A stretch of 64,000 nucleotides of DNA, from contig NZ_CVTA01000033.1 of assembly GCF_001050035.1 (NCBI RefSeq), forward strand, positions 1 to 64,000, given 5' to 3'. Positions 48,623 through 56,806 of the stretch are shown here, in pieces; within the stretch, counting starts at the first letter, position 1; each line of letters starts with the position of its first letter. The stretch is from Mycolicibacterium komanii (lineage in GTDB: Bacteria; Actinomycetota; Actinomycetes; Mycobacteriales; Mycobacteriaceae). The notes under the pieces are model-generated. The model saw only the letters and a program-made list of their open reading frames with translations, was not told the origin of the DNA and did not search any database. Position numbers and translations under genes: made by a program.

Positions 48623-49093
48623 GACGACCACGATGCCGTCGTCGTCGCTGTAGACGATGTGGCCGGGCTCGAACACGACTCCGCCGAATTCGACCGCGAT
48701 ATCACGTTCGCCTGCACCGGTTTTCGTGCTCTTCCGCGGATTGGTGCCCAGCGCCTTGATGCCGATGTCGAGGGTGCGCAGGGTCGCGGAGTCGCGGACG
48801 GCGCCATTGATGATCAAACCGGCCCAGCCGTTGTCGACGCCGAGGCCGGCGATGACGTCGCCGACCAGCGCGGAATGCAGCGAGCCGTCACCGTCGATGA
48901 CGAGTACCGCGCCGTCGCCGGGTTCGGACAACACCGACTTCAGCAAGGCGTTGTCCTGGAAGCACTTCACCGTGACGATCGGACCGGCGAACTCGGCATG
49001 CGCGCCGAACTGGCGTAGTTGCAGATCGCAGCTGCGCACGTCGGGGCCGATGTCGTCGACCAGGTCGGCAGTGGGGCGGGGTTCGATGCTCAC
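48614..49093 (-). CDS. rraA: RraA-family protein (Rv3853-like)
   Basis: 159 residues. [45 protein letters not shown] and [17 protein letters not shown] are RraA/MenG-fold hallmarks. In E. coli RraA inhibits RNase E; mycobacterial members were once annotated menG, and related proteins can be aldolases. Same gene order as Rv3853 beside ethA. A cyclase remnant abuts its 5' end. Confidence 0.93.
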   Translation of the reverse strand: MSIEPRPTADLVDDIGPDVRSCDLQLRQFGAHAEFAGPIVTVKCFQDNALLKSVLSEPGDGAVLVIDGDGSLHSALVGDVIAGLGVDNGWAGLIINGAVRDSATLRTLDIGIKALGTNPRKSTKTGAGERDIAVEFGGVVFEPGHIVYSDDDGIVVVAP

Positions 49094-49099
49094 CGGTCG

Positions 49100-49343
49100 A
49101 TGCTAAGGGGAAGGCCGCCGCCGCGCGCACGGCATCCCCGGCCGTCGCGAACGCGGCCGCCATCCCGTCGCCCATACGAGAGAACACAAAGCCGTTGTGC
49201 TCGGCGATCGTCTTCTCCAACAGCTCGTCGTGACGAACCATGGCGGCCTTCATCACCTCGGGGTCCTGTTCCCACATTCGGGTGGACCCTTCGAGGTCGG
49301 TCATCAGGAACGTCACCGTGCCCGACGGCGGTTGCCCAGTCAT
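49100..49343 (-). pseudogene. Truncated class III adenylate/guanylate cyclase domain
   Basis: From ATG 49343 the frame encodes SGTVTFLMTDLEGSTRMWEQ and GFVFSRMGDGMAAAFATAGDAV, the first about 80 residues of a class III cyclase including both metal-binding Asp regions. Similarity stops just before the rraA start, after which the frame reads unrelated residues through rraA. The rest of the cyclase and any LuxR/ATPase region are missing, so this is a remnant. Confidence 0.72.
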
Positions 49344-49411
49344 GCTCCCAACCCGGTTGATGGCGGATAGGCGAAGCGTAACTTTCGGGAAGACCGTCCG
49401 GGCCGAGTTGA

Positions 49412-50161
49412 TCAGCGACCGGGATTGGCCACGATGATGTCGTGAACGAACTGCGCCAGCCCTGGCTCGGCGTCGTCGTAGTAGCGCCGGAACCGCTCGT
49501 CGGCCAGGTACATCTCGCCCAGGCCCACGTGCATCTGGTGATCGCAGTCGTAGAACCGCTCGATGTTCGCGCGATGCCACGCGGCCAGCTCGTTCGCGCG
49601 TCGCGTTCCGGGGGCGACGCCGTGCCTGTGGGCCTGCGCCAACGCCGCCAACAGCGCGTCATTGTCGGCCTTGAACTCGATCCAGTCCTGCTTGGTCATC
49701 CGCGCCGTCCGCTGCTGCGATTGATTCCACGCGTCGGTGCCGCCCCACCGCTTTTCGGATTCCGCGGCGTGGTCGTCGAACACGGCGCTGCCGAAGATCT
49801 CCGCCTGCTCCTCGGCGGTCAGTTGAATTCCGTTGCGGTGTCCACTCATCAGTTCCTCCACTGCTTTGATCATGTGCTGCAGCCGGTCAGAACGCTCCAG
49901 CAGGAGTTGGTGCTGACGCCGTAGGTGCTCGAGCACGTCCGTCCCGCCGTCCAACAGGACGCGGATCTCCTCGAGGGGCATGTCGATCGCCCGGTACACC
50001 AGCACCAAATGCAGCCGCTCGATGTCGGCATCGGTGTAGCCGCGGTAGCCCGCCGGCGTGCGCACGCTCGGCACCACCAGACCGATGTGGTCGTAGTGGT
50101 GCAGGGTGCGTACCGAGACACCCGTTAGCGCGGCTACCGCGCCGACGGTCATGGCGTCCAT
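49412..50161 (-). CDS. MerR-family regulator with TipAS-type C-terminal domain
   Basis: 249 residues from ATG 50161 (second ATG 9 bp inside). HTH TVGAVAALTGVSVRTLHHYDHIGLVVPS, then a coiled-coil linker (QHQLLLERSDRLQHMIKAVEEL) and a C-terminal TipAS antibiotic-recognition-like domain (residues about 120-245). Such proteins bind hydrophobic drugs and activate their own promoter. The promoter shows the MerR hallmark 19-bp spacer with a palindrome. It is inserted between hns-like and rraA genes, unlike M. tuberculosis. Confidence 0.9.
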   Translation of the reverse strand: MDAMTVGAVAALTGVSVRTLHHYDHIGLVVPSVRTPAGYRGYTDADIERLHLVLVYRAIDMPLEEIRVLLDGGTDVLEHLRRQHQLLLERSDRLQHMIKAVEELMSGHRNGIQLTAEEQAEIFGSAVFDDHAAESEKRWGGTDAWNQSQQRTARMTKQDWIEFKADNDALLAALAQAHRHGVAPGTRRANELAAWHRANIERFYDCDHQMHVGLGEMYLADERFRRYYDDAEPGLAQFVHDIIVANPGR

Positions 50162-50167
50162 AGCGCC

Positions 50168-50198
50168 ACTATCGACCCTGACGCCGCGTCAGGGTCAA
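50168..50198 (-). promoter_or_regulatory. MerR-type promoter with 19-bp spacer and palindromic operator
   Basis: On the minus strand TTGACC (50198-50193), a 19-bp spacer, and GATAGT (50173-50168). A dyad with 10-base arms GACCCTGACG / CGTCAGGGTC and 3-base centre (50174-50196) fills the spacer and touches the -35. The start ATG lies 7 bases after the -10, so the transcript is probably leaderless. Confidence 0.78.
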
Positions 50199-50206
50199 GC
50201 GGTTGT

Positions 50207-50728
50207 TCAGTCCTCGTCGCCGCCGCGGCGGATCAGCAGCACGACGATGATCGCCAGCACACCCGCCGCGATCGCCACCGCCACCGGCAACCGCGAGGGC
50301 TCCGGCCCGACCAACGGCGCCGGTTCCGGCCCCGACACGGGGTTGGCGGCGCTGGCGACGGTCGACTTCGCCTGTGCGGCGGCTTCTTTCGCCGCCGACT
50401 CGAGGCTGCTGTCGTCGGCGGTCGATTTCGTCGGGGGCGCTGTCTTCGGCGGAGCCTTCTTCGCCGGCTCCTTTCGGGCGGCGGGCGCCTTCTTGGCGGG
50501 CGTCTTCTTCACCGGTGCGGCCTTCTTCGCCGCCTTCTTGGCCGGGGTCTTCTTGGCCGCCTTCTTCGCGGGAGTTTTCTTGGCGGGCGTCTTCTTGGCC
50601 GGCGCCGGAGGGATCAGCGGGTCCGGCGAGGTGCTCGCCGACTCCGCGGCAGCGGGCTGCGGGGTCGACTCATCCGCCGGTGGTTTGCCCTGCGGCTGTT
50701 CGTCGGGTCGGCCCTGCTGGTCTGCCAT
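50207..50728 (-). CDS. hns: H-NS-like lysine-repeat protein with C-terminal membrane helix (Rv3852-like)
   Basis: 173 residues. Acidic/Pro-rich N-terminus, a central block of about ten AKKTPAKKA-type repeats, a Ser/Ala linker, then a single membrane helix LPVAVAIAAGVLAIIVVLLI and RRGGDED tail. This is the architecture of Rv3852, annotated Hns, which tethers to the membrane and binds DNA. Gene order with rraA and ethA supports orthology. Confidence 0.87.
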   Translation of the reverse strand: MADQQGRPDEQPQGKPPADESTPQPAAAESASTSPDPLIPPAPAKKTPAKKTPAKKAAKKTPAKKAAKKAAPVKKTPAKKAPAARKEPAKKAPPKTAPPTKSTADDSSLESAAKEAAAQAKSTVASAANPVSGPEPAPLVGPEPSRLPVAVAIAAGVLAIIVVLLIRRGGDED

Positions 50729-50819
50729 CGGGCTGCTCCTTTGCAGTGTCTCGGCGCCAGGCCGGCCGAGCGGGCGACCGGCAGTCGAACGGTCCCATCA
50801 TGCCAGGTCGGCTATGGCG

Positions 50820-51743
50820 CTAACCCGTGACGGCCAGACCGGCCGCCAGCACCAGCGCGACGATCATCAGCGCGGTCTCGACCTGCGCCCTGACGCGCGA
50901 CACCACCGCCGTCGCGCGATGCGACCGTGCGGCGGGCACCCACATCGTGCGGTTTCGCCAGCCGAGGACGACGAGAGCGACCGTCGTCGCGATCTTGGCC
51001 GACAGCAGCCGCCCGTAGCCGGTGGCGTACAGCTCCGTCGGTGCGCCCAACCGGATCGCGGCACCCGCCACCCCACCGACGAGCAGCACCAGCACGCAGA
51101 CCAGCGACAACTGGGAGAAGCGCGGCAGCATCCTGGCCCATTGACCCCGGTGATCGACGGTGAGTACCAGTGCGGCCAGCGTTCCGCACCAGAGCGCCGC
51201 GGCCAGGGTGTGCAGGGTGACCGCCACGCCGCCCAGTGCGCTCTCCGCGAAGTGCCCTGTCAGCTGGCGTGCGGCCACACCGACCGCTGCGGCGCCGACC
51301 ATCACGACGTTCCACGGGGCGGTCCGCGGCGCGGCGAGCGCGGCCAGACCGACGGCGGCCGCGACCACGACCGCGAGCACGCCCGACCGTCCGGCCGCGG
51401 TCGCCGTCGCGAAGTCCAGCGTGGTCTGCACGCCGAGCCGAAGCACCGGCAGCCCCGCGGCCCGTGCGGCCTCGACGAGCAGCCGGGCCAGCTCGGCGAG
51501 CAGCCACACCGCCGCTGCGACCGCGATCGGGCGCGACGAGCGGACCATCAGCTCGCCGCGGCGACGCTCACTGTCGAGCGTCGGCACCACGGCCAGGCCC
51601 AGGGTGACGACGCCTGCGCCGTCGGCCAGGGCTCGCACCGCGATCACGCCCAGCGAGCCCTGCGGATGGGCCAGCGCCCACGCCAGGACCGCCGCAGCGG
51701 CCGCCAGCAGCACCCCGACGGCCATCGTGCGTGCGCGAGTCAC
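50820..51743 (-). CDS. copD: CopD-family copper-resistance membrane protein
   Basis: 307 residues from GTG 51743, overlapping the copC stop (GTGA). Eight or so membrane helices with histidines in GHFAESALGGVAVTLHTLAAALWCG, the CopD domain core. CopC/CopD pairs move copper across the inner membrane, usually inward for cuproenzymes in Gram-positive bacteria. Last gene of a ycnI-copC-copD operon. Confidence 0.87.
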   Translation of the reverse strand: MTRARTMAVGVLLAAAAAVLAWALAHPQGSLGVIAVRALADGAGVVTLGLAVVPTLDSERRRGELMVRSSRPIAVAAAVWLLAELARLLVEAARAAGLPVLRLGVQTTLDFATATAAGRSGVLAVVVAAAVGLAALAAPRTAPWNVVMVGAAAVGVAARQLTGHFAESALGGVAVTLHTLAAALWCGTLAALVLTVDHRGQWARMLPRFSQLSLVCVLVLLVGGVAGAAIRLGAPTELYATGYGRLLSAKIATTVALVVLGWRNRTMWVPAARSHRATAVVSRVRAQVETALMIVALVLAAGLAVTG

Positions 51744-52249
51744 GGGCGCCGCCGCACCGCCCACACCGCGCCTGCACCGATGATGACGACCGCGCCCACG
51801 AAGAACGGCCACACGGGGATCCCGTCGTCGGCCGAGGTTTCAGCCGGGGCGGCGGCCGGCGGTCCCGGCGTCCCGGTCCCCTGCACGCCCAGCTCGAACG
51901 ACCACGATCCGTTGACCACGTGCCCGTCGGCCGAGGTGGCGCGGTAGTTCACGGTGTAGCGCCCGGACGGCCCGAGCGGTCGCACGCCGACGCTCAGGAC
52001 GGCGCCCTGCACCTGCGGTTCGCCGGTCGACCACAGGTTGCCGTCGGGGCCGACGACGGTCATCGCCGCGAACTGCGACTGCATCGCCTCGCTGAACGTC
52101 GCCGACACCGTCGTCGGCGTCTCCGTCAGCCGAGCGTTCTCGACCGGGTCCGTGGCGATGCGGGTCGCGTGCGCGGACGCGGTGCCCGCACCGGCCAGCG
52201 CGGCGGCCACCCACGCGATCACGAGGACACCGGCGGCAAACCTTCTCAT
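51740..52249 (-). CDS. copC: CopC-domain copper-binding protein, membrane anchored
   Basis: 169 residues from ATG 52249. Signal peptide ends ASA, leaving His as the first mature residue (HATRIATDPVENA). The pattern TFSEAMQSQFAAM and VNYRATSADGHVVNGSWSF supplies the Cu(II) site (His1, Asp and His in DGH). A C-terminal membrane helix follows. Periplasmic copper carrier that works with CopD; overlaps both neighbours. Confidence 0.9.
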   Translation of the reverse strand: MRRFAAGVLVIAWVAAALAGAGTASAHATRIATDPVENARLTETPTTVSATFSEAMQSQFAAMTVVGPDGNLWSTGEPQVQGAVLSVGVRPLGPSGRYTVNYRATSADGHVVNGSWSFELGVQGTGTPGPPAAAPAETSADDGIPVWPFFVGAVVIIGAGAVWAVRRRP

Positions 52250-52854
52250 GCGCGCCGCCTTGGAATCAGTGCCACGACGAGCGCGATGGCGGCCACGCCG
52301 AGCGCCCCGCCGGCGAGCCACCGCGTGCCGGTGTCGGTCGTCGGCGGCGTACCCGCGCCGGTCAACTCGAGCGCCGGTGCGGGGTGCTCGGGTTCGGTGC
52401 CGTCGGTTGTCGCGGGCTGGCTCCAGTGCACGACGGTGCCGTCGTCGTAGGTCTGGGTGGCGGGGAAGCTCACCGAGTCGTCGTCGGGCAGCTTGACCGA
52501 GGCGCGGAACAACGCGAACTGGTCGGGCGAGATGCCGGTTCCCGGCGCCGCCGTCCAGGTGATGGAACGCACGGTGCCCGCGGCCGCGTCGCGGTCGAGC
52601 CGCGCCGTCCACCCCGGCATGACCTCTGTTCGCACCGACGTCAGGTTCGGTAGCTCGACGGTCAATTCCGTTGTGAGGGAACCGGTGTCGGATTCACCGG
52701 GGACCCGGAACGTGAGCATCGCGTAGTCGCCGGGATCCGCATGGTCCGCGTCCACCCGGACGTGGGCCGACGCGGTGCCGGCAAGCGCGATTGTCGACGC
52801 CGCTGCGGCGACGGTGATGAGGGCGCGCAGGGGCGCCCTGGTGATGGTTCTCAT
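52246..52854 (-). CDS. YcnI-family (DUF1775) copper-binding protein
   Basis: 202 residues from ATG 52854. Signal peptide cleaves after ASA to expose His1 (HVRVDADHADPGD). The DUF1775 beta-sandwich has VMPGWTARLDR with the Trp that completes the mono-histidine brace Cu(II) site. C-terminal membrane helix near residue 180. Copper chaperone coupled to CopC/CopD. Confidence 0.88.
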   Translation of the reverse strand: MRTITRAPLRALITVAAAASTIALAGTASAHVRVDADHADPGDYAMLTFRVPGESDTGSLTTELTVELPNLTSVRTEVMPGWTARLDRDAAAGTVRSITWTAAPGTGISPDQFALFRASVKLPDDDSVSFPATQTYDDGTVVHWSQPATTDGTEPEHPAPALELTGAGTPPTTDTGTRWLAGGALGVAAIALVVALIPRRRA

Positions 52855-52885
52855 CGAGGGGCTTTCTGTGTCGTGGGGAAGTCGA

Positions 52886-53401
52886 TCAGCGGGCGAGGCT
52901 GACCGGCGGGCCACGATGAGATACCGACGCGGCGAGAAGCAGCGCGGAGCGAAGCGGTTGTTCTGCACGATGAGCTCTGCGGCGCGCCTGCGGCGGAACC
53001 GGTGCGCACACGATCCGCACCGCAACCCACACCGCCCGCGACACCGCCCGGCACAGACGGTCGCCGGCCGCGATCAGCGCCGCACCCACACCGACGGCCA
53101 GCACGTGCGCGGCCACCATCGCCGTGCTCAGCGGCGCGTGGGTGTGCCCGGACACGCCCAGCAAGATGTGACCGACGACCTGCCCCGACGCCAGGATTCC
53201 CAGCAGCACAGGGGTTTCCGAGGCCCGTGACAATCCGGCGGTCAGCGCGCCGACGGTCGCCGCGAGGATGGCCAACGCAACCGTTGCCGCCCCGGTCGGT
53301 AACTCGGCGCCGCCGTATCCGTGCGCGGCGGCGGCGAGGGTCGCCGTCAGCAGCCCCGAGGCCACACCACGAAGGCGTGCCGCGAAGCCGGTGGGCGACA
53401 T
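52886..53401 (-). CDS. Small integral membrane protein of the copper cluster
   Basis: 171 residues with about four hydrophobic helices and histidines in the loop GHILLGVSGHTHAP. C-terminal basic tail PQARRRAHRAEQP. No named domain. It lies 31 bp upstream of ycnI on the same strand, as in other actinobacterial copC/ycnI clusters. A copper-handling role is inferred. Confidence 0.72.
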   Translation of the reverse strand: MSPTGFAARLRGVASGLLTATLAAAAHGYGGAELPTGAATVALAILAATVGALTAGLSRASETPVLLGILASGQVVGHILLGVSGHTHAPLSTAMVAAHVLAVGVGAALIAAGDRLCRAVSRAVWVAVRIVCAPVPPQARRRAHRAEQPLRSALLLAASVSHRGPPVSLAR

Positions 53402-53408
53402 GGACCGC

Positions 53409-54065
53409 TCAGCTCACGCCGAGCCGAGCCATCAGGTCGGCGTCGATTCCGTCGAGTTGCTGTTCGATCGAGGCGTGCGCCGCCTTGCGCCGCGCCGGCG
53501 GCATGTGCTCGGCGGCGGCCACCGCGGCGGACAGGTCGCCGAGCCGCTCGGTGATCGCACCGACGAACTGTTTGGTCTCGGCGTCCTTGGGCTTCTTCTC
53601 GGCGACGAGACGCAACGACTGCTCGGCGCCCGCGATGCGGGCCGACAGCTGGGCGCCGTAGCCGTTGAACTGACCGACCTGGCTGAGCGGAACGCCGAGC
53701 CGGTCCGCGCGGCGCTGGTCGAGGTAACCGCGCGCAGAGATCGACGCGCGGTAAGCGACCGGCACCACGATTGGGGCGAGCAGCCGCGTCACCGTCAGCA
53801 GCCGCCGAATCCGGCCGGGGGAGAACAGCTTGCCCTCGCGCGCGGCCTTCAGTTGGGTCTCGGCGACCTTGAGCGCCGCCCGGTCACTGTCGCGCTGCGC
53901 CTTGAGCTGCGCCTTCAGCGCCCTGGTCTCGGCACGGTTGGCGGACTTGATGCGACGGGCCTCGTTCTTGGCGGCCAGCTTGGCCTCCAGTTTCGCCTTG
54001 GCCTTGATCGCGCGGGCCTCCGCCCTGCGGGTGGCGCGGGTTTTGCGTCGCTTGAACAGGCTCAT
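53409..54065 (-). CDS. DUF6474-type conserved protein (Rv3850-like)
   Basis: 218 residues. First about 75 residues are a highly charged KAKAKLEAKLAAKNEARR-type coiled coil; then a helical domain LFSPGRIRRLLTVTRLLAP-V-P and SARGYLDQRRADRLGVPLSQVG. Conserved in mycobacteria; function unknown. Neighbour to EspR as Rv3850 is to Rv3849. It starts a minus-strand run into the copper cluster. Confidence 0.85.
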   Translation of the reverse strand: MSLFKRRKTRATRRAEARAIKAKAKLEAKLAAKNEARRIKSANRAETRALKAQLKAQRDSDRAALKVAETQLKAAREGKLFSPGRIRRLLTVTRLLAPIVVPVAYRASISARGYLDQRRADRLGVPLSQVGQFNGYGAQLSARIAGAEQSLRLVAEKKPKDAETKQFVGAITERLGDLSAAVAAAEHMPPARRKAAHASIEQQLDGIDADLMARLGVS

Positions 54066-54241
54066 CCCGGCATGCCTCCCAGTGGTGTTCTCGGCCGCTG
54101 ACGTCGTCGCTGTGCGGGTTGTCGGTGCAGCACAACCCTATCGTTGCGAGCCTGCGGGCTGCGGGCGGCTCGATGCCCGCGGGGCCGCTGCGGATACGCC
54201 TTGGCTGGACCGCGCATTGCGGGCATGCTTGTACAAAACCG

Positions 54242-54257
54242 CAAGTTCGCGAACTTG
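54242..54257. promoter_or_regulatory. Perfect 16-bp palindrome upstream of the ImmA-type gene
   Basis: CAAGTTCGCGAACTTG, without spacer or mismatch, 64 bp before the peptidase start. XRE-type repressors that accompany ImmA peptidases bind such sites, but no XRE gene is adjacent. Regulator unknown. Confidence 0.55.
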
Positions 54258-54321
54258 ACGCCAAGAAGCCGCCCGTCCAGACGGCGGGCAGCGCATAGTG
54301 GACTGGTCGGAAGGGGGATCC

Positions 54322-54813
54322 ATGCCAGCTAATCGCCGTGTCACCCGAGCGGTGGGGGCCGTGCTCGAACTGGCGCCGCGGCACGGGGAGGTGTCGCTGA
54401 CCCGGCTCGTCGAGGCGGTCAGCGAAGACCGCCAACGACCCATCGAGCTCAAGATGGCCGAGCTGCCGCCCGGTGTCTGTGGGCAGTGGCGTCAGTACAA
54501 CGACCACGACGTCTTCCTGATTCAGAAGGGCCTGCCCGCGTGGGACCGGACGCTGGCCCACGAGCTGGGGCATCTGGTGCTGGGCCACGACGGCATCCCC
54601 GTCGCGCAGGCCGCCGAACAGAGCACGGAGTTCGCCAGCTCCGATCTCATCAGCTACATGCTCAATCAGCGGACCGGTTGTATGGGGCCCGCCGGTGAGG
54701 AGGCCGAGCAGGAGGCGGAGGATTTCGCGGCCCTGCTGCTGTACCGCCTCGGCAGGCTCCCGTCGGACCGTTCGTCGATCGTCCAGGTGCGGCTCGGAGA
54801 GGCGTTTGGTTGA
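54322..54813 (+). CDS. ImmA/IrrE-family metallopeptidase (DUF955)
   Basis: 163 residues from ATG 54322 behind AAGGGGGA. Zinc motif in TLAHELGHLVLGHDG (HExxH) near residue 75, and a later glutamate-rich helix EEAEQEAEDFAALLL typical of the family. ImmA peptidases cleave XRE-type repressors in ICEs, prophages or stress systems. Its stop overlaps the TTG of a membrane protein, a recurring actinobacterial pair of unknown function. Confidence 0.87.
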   Translation: MPANRRVTRAVGAVLELAPRHGEVSLTRLVEAVSEDRQRPIELKMAELPPGVCGQWRQYNDHDVFLIQKGLPAWDRTLAHELGHLVLGHDGIPVAQAAEQSTEFASSDLISYMLNQRTGCMGPAGEEAEQEAEDFAALLLYRLGRLPSDRSSIVQVRLGEAFG

Positions 54814-55970
54814 TCGTCTGGGTGATCGCCGGTCTGCTCGGACTGGCCACCGGCCTACGCATCGGGTGGGCGCTGGTCAATAAGCAGAGCCTGGTGAGCA
54901 CCGCGATGATCCTCGCGTTGGCCAGCCTGGCGCTGATCGCCGCCCTGAACTGGCAGCCGCTGACGCTGCTGATCGACCGGCTGCTGCACTGGCCCAACAT
55001 CTCGCTGGGCTTGTCCCAGATCGCGCTCGTCGCCTGTGCCGCGGGCAGCTGCGTGATGATCACGTCCGCGTCGTCGGTGCGCAAACCGGCGACGATTCGC
55101 AGGATCGCCATGGCGCAGTACGCCGTCGCTGCGGTGATCGCCGTGGTGACGGCGCTGGCGTTCTTCGCCGCGGGACGGCAACCCGAGATGTCGGCCCAGG
55201 AGTTCCTGCAGCGCAATCTGAGCGACGGCGGGAACTCGCTGCCCTGGCTGCTGCCGCTGCTCTACGTGCTGCTGGCGTTGTCGCTGGTCTCCTGGGCGGG
55301 GCTGCGCTATTCGAACCGCAGCCGCCGTGGGCGGGCGCTGTTCGTGTTCACGCTCGGCATCGTGCTGATCGCGGTGGCGGCCGCCTTCTTCTTCCTGCGC
55401 GCCGTAAACCGCAGCGGACCGGTCGGCGTCGGCGCCGCGGCGACGCTGTTGGGCTGCGCGATGGTGGTCGTCGCCGCGGGATCCCTGCTGCCCAGCATCG
55501 AGGACTGGTTCGGTGCTCGTCGCGAACTCCGGGCGATCCAGCCGATACTCACCGAACTGGGCCGCAGACACCCCGACATCGGTATCGGGGTCCGGCCGCG
55601 CGGTCCGCTGGTCTTCCGGGTCGCCGAGCGGATGTCGTTGATCTCCGACGCCCTCTACCTGGAAGCGACGGCCGCCGAGTACCGCCGCAAGCTCCGGGTG
55701 GATCCCGCCGGCTCGGTGACCGGTGACGACGCCGAGGACGACGTCGAGCTCGAATCGCCGCCCGTCCCGCCGCAGGAACAGGCGAAGGCGATAGCCGAAT
55801 GGATCCATTCCGGAATCGACGGCGCCGCGGAGGATCAGCGCGTCGACTTTCCCGGTCTGGGCTGGCTCAACCAACCCAGCGAGTACTCAGACCGCGAATG
55901 GATTCTGGAGATCGCCGAGCAGTACCGCGCATTGACCCGCCGCGGTGGCGCGGCGGGTCAAGCAGCGTAG
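54810..55970 (+). CDS. Multi-pass membrane protein, MAB_1171c/DUF6545 type
   Basis: 386 residues from TTG 54810. Seven or so N-terminal membrane helices (residues 1-235) followed by a cytosolic domain with EDWFGARRELRAIQPILTEL and RVAERMSLISDALYLEA, typical of the MAB_1171c-like family found beside ImmA-type peptidases. Function unknown; a sensor partner for the peptidase is a reasonable guess. Confidence 0.82.
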   Translation: MIVWVIAGLLGLATGLRIGWALVNKQSLVSTAMILALASLALIAALNWQPLTLLIDRLLHWPNISLGLSQIALVACAAGSCVMITSASSVRKPATIRRIAMAQYAVAAVIAVVTALAFFAAGRQPEMSAQEFLQRNLSDGGNSLPWLLPLLYVLLALSLVSWAGLRYSNRSRRGRALFVFTLGIVLIAVAAAFFFLRAVNRSGPVGVGAAATLLGCAMVVVAAGSLLPSIEDWFGARRELRAIQPILTELGRRHPDIGIGVRPRGPLVFRVAERMSLISDALYLEATAAEYRRKLRVDPAGSVTGDDAEDDVELESPPVPPQEQAKAIAEWIHSGIDGAAEDQRVDFPGLGWLNQPSEYSDREWILEIAEQYRALTRRGGAAGQAA

Positions 55971-56021
55971 CTGGTCTGGTGGCCGCGCTTCGCCAGGTGG
56001 GGCGGAGCGGGCCGGGTCGGG

Positions 56022-56420
56022 CTAATCGTCGAGATGCTCGCGGCGACGCAGCTCATCGACCTTCTGGGCGATGTCCTGCTGGGCCTCCGGCGACAGGCCG
56101 ACGGTGCGTGCGGCAATACGCCGGACGCCCTCGTCGCGCATGCTGGCGAGCCAGGTCAGCTCCTTGTCGAGCTTCTCGTAGTACTCGTCGTCGGTGAAGT
56201 AGGCCGGCTTGATCCGGAAGAAGTTGGCAAGAGCTGCCATGGTCGCTGCCGAGGGGTTTGTGCGGTTGCCGGAGCGCAGCTGCGAGAGGTACGGAGCGGA
56301 CATGGTGACGCCCTCGGCCTTCAGTGCCGCGATCACCTCAGCGGAGGTGTGCGGGCCGCGTCCCGGCGGGTAGACCGTGTCAAACAGCCGGTTCAGGCGA
56401 GCGGCGAACGTCGTGCTCAT
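56022..56420 (-). CDS. espR: EspR, nucleoid-associated regulator of ESX-1 genes
   Basis: 132 residues, identical in length to Rv3849. FAARLNRLFDTVYPPGRGPH, SAPYLSQLRSGNRTNPSAATMAALANFF (HTH) and the C-terminal dimer helix AQKVDELRRREHL match EspR. It binds many loci and activates the espACD operon in M. tuberculosis. A promoter with an internal palindrome is visible upstream. Confidence 0.95.
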   Translation of the reverse strand: MSTTFAARLNRLFDTVYPPGRGPHTSAEVIAALKAEGVTMSAPYLSQLRSGNRTNPSAATMAALANFFRIKPAYFTDDEYYEKLDKELTWLASMRDEGVRRIAARTVGLSPEAQQDIAQKVDELRRREHLDD

Positions 56421-56477
56421 CGATATGACCTCCACATGCATTGGACGAGCGGTGTACAAGCGGCGTATTTGCTGATC

Positions 56478-56506
56478 ATCGTAGCGAGTGTTGTGGCCAC
56501 AACCAA
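56478..56506 (-). promoter_or_regulatory. espR promoter with internal palindrome
   Basis: On the minus strand TTGGTT (56506-56501), 17-bp spacer, TACGAT (56483-56478), 58 bp before the espR start. The perfect dyad GTTGTGGCCACAAC (56490-56503) overlaps the -35 and spacer, a good place for repression. Confidence 0.55.
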
Positions 56507-56806
56507 GTGCAAACCCGGGAAAACTTGATTAGCTCCCTTGTCGGCGCTCACTACGTTGCCGGCTCGGACATTCGAGGACGCTCGGAACGTGTGCCGACGC
56601 CTCTACCATACGGTGCGACGAAGCAAACTACAGCGACTCCGTCGAGCTAGTTTTGCCAGGCCGCCGGACCGCGCGGTCGGCGGCAACCCGCTGAGCGCCT
56701 CCGGCAACATCGTTTGCATACATTCGGGCGGTTCGCGGCGTTTGCCAAATAATTTACGCGTGGTCGCGGGACGCTCCCCGATCGGGGGCCGAACGCGCAG
56801 GTGACG
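56507..56806. other. Gap between espR promoter and UPF0016 gene
   Basis: About 300 bp with no convincing gene on either strand; short frames present lack ribosome sites and family similarity. It may hold upstream EspR-binding sequence, since EspR binds its own upstream DNA in M. tuberculosis, but no site can be defined by eye. Confidence 0.4.

Noticed and set aside
56538..56804. 88-codon plus-strand frame upstream of the UPF0016 gene end
   Set aside because: Arg/Ser-rich, no start context and lies opposite the espR upstream region; looks like chance.
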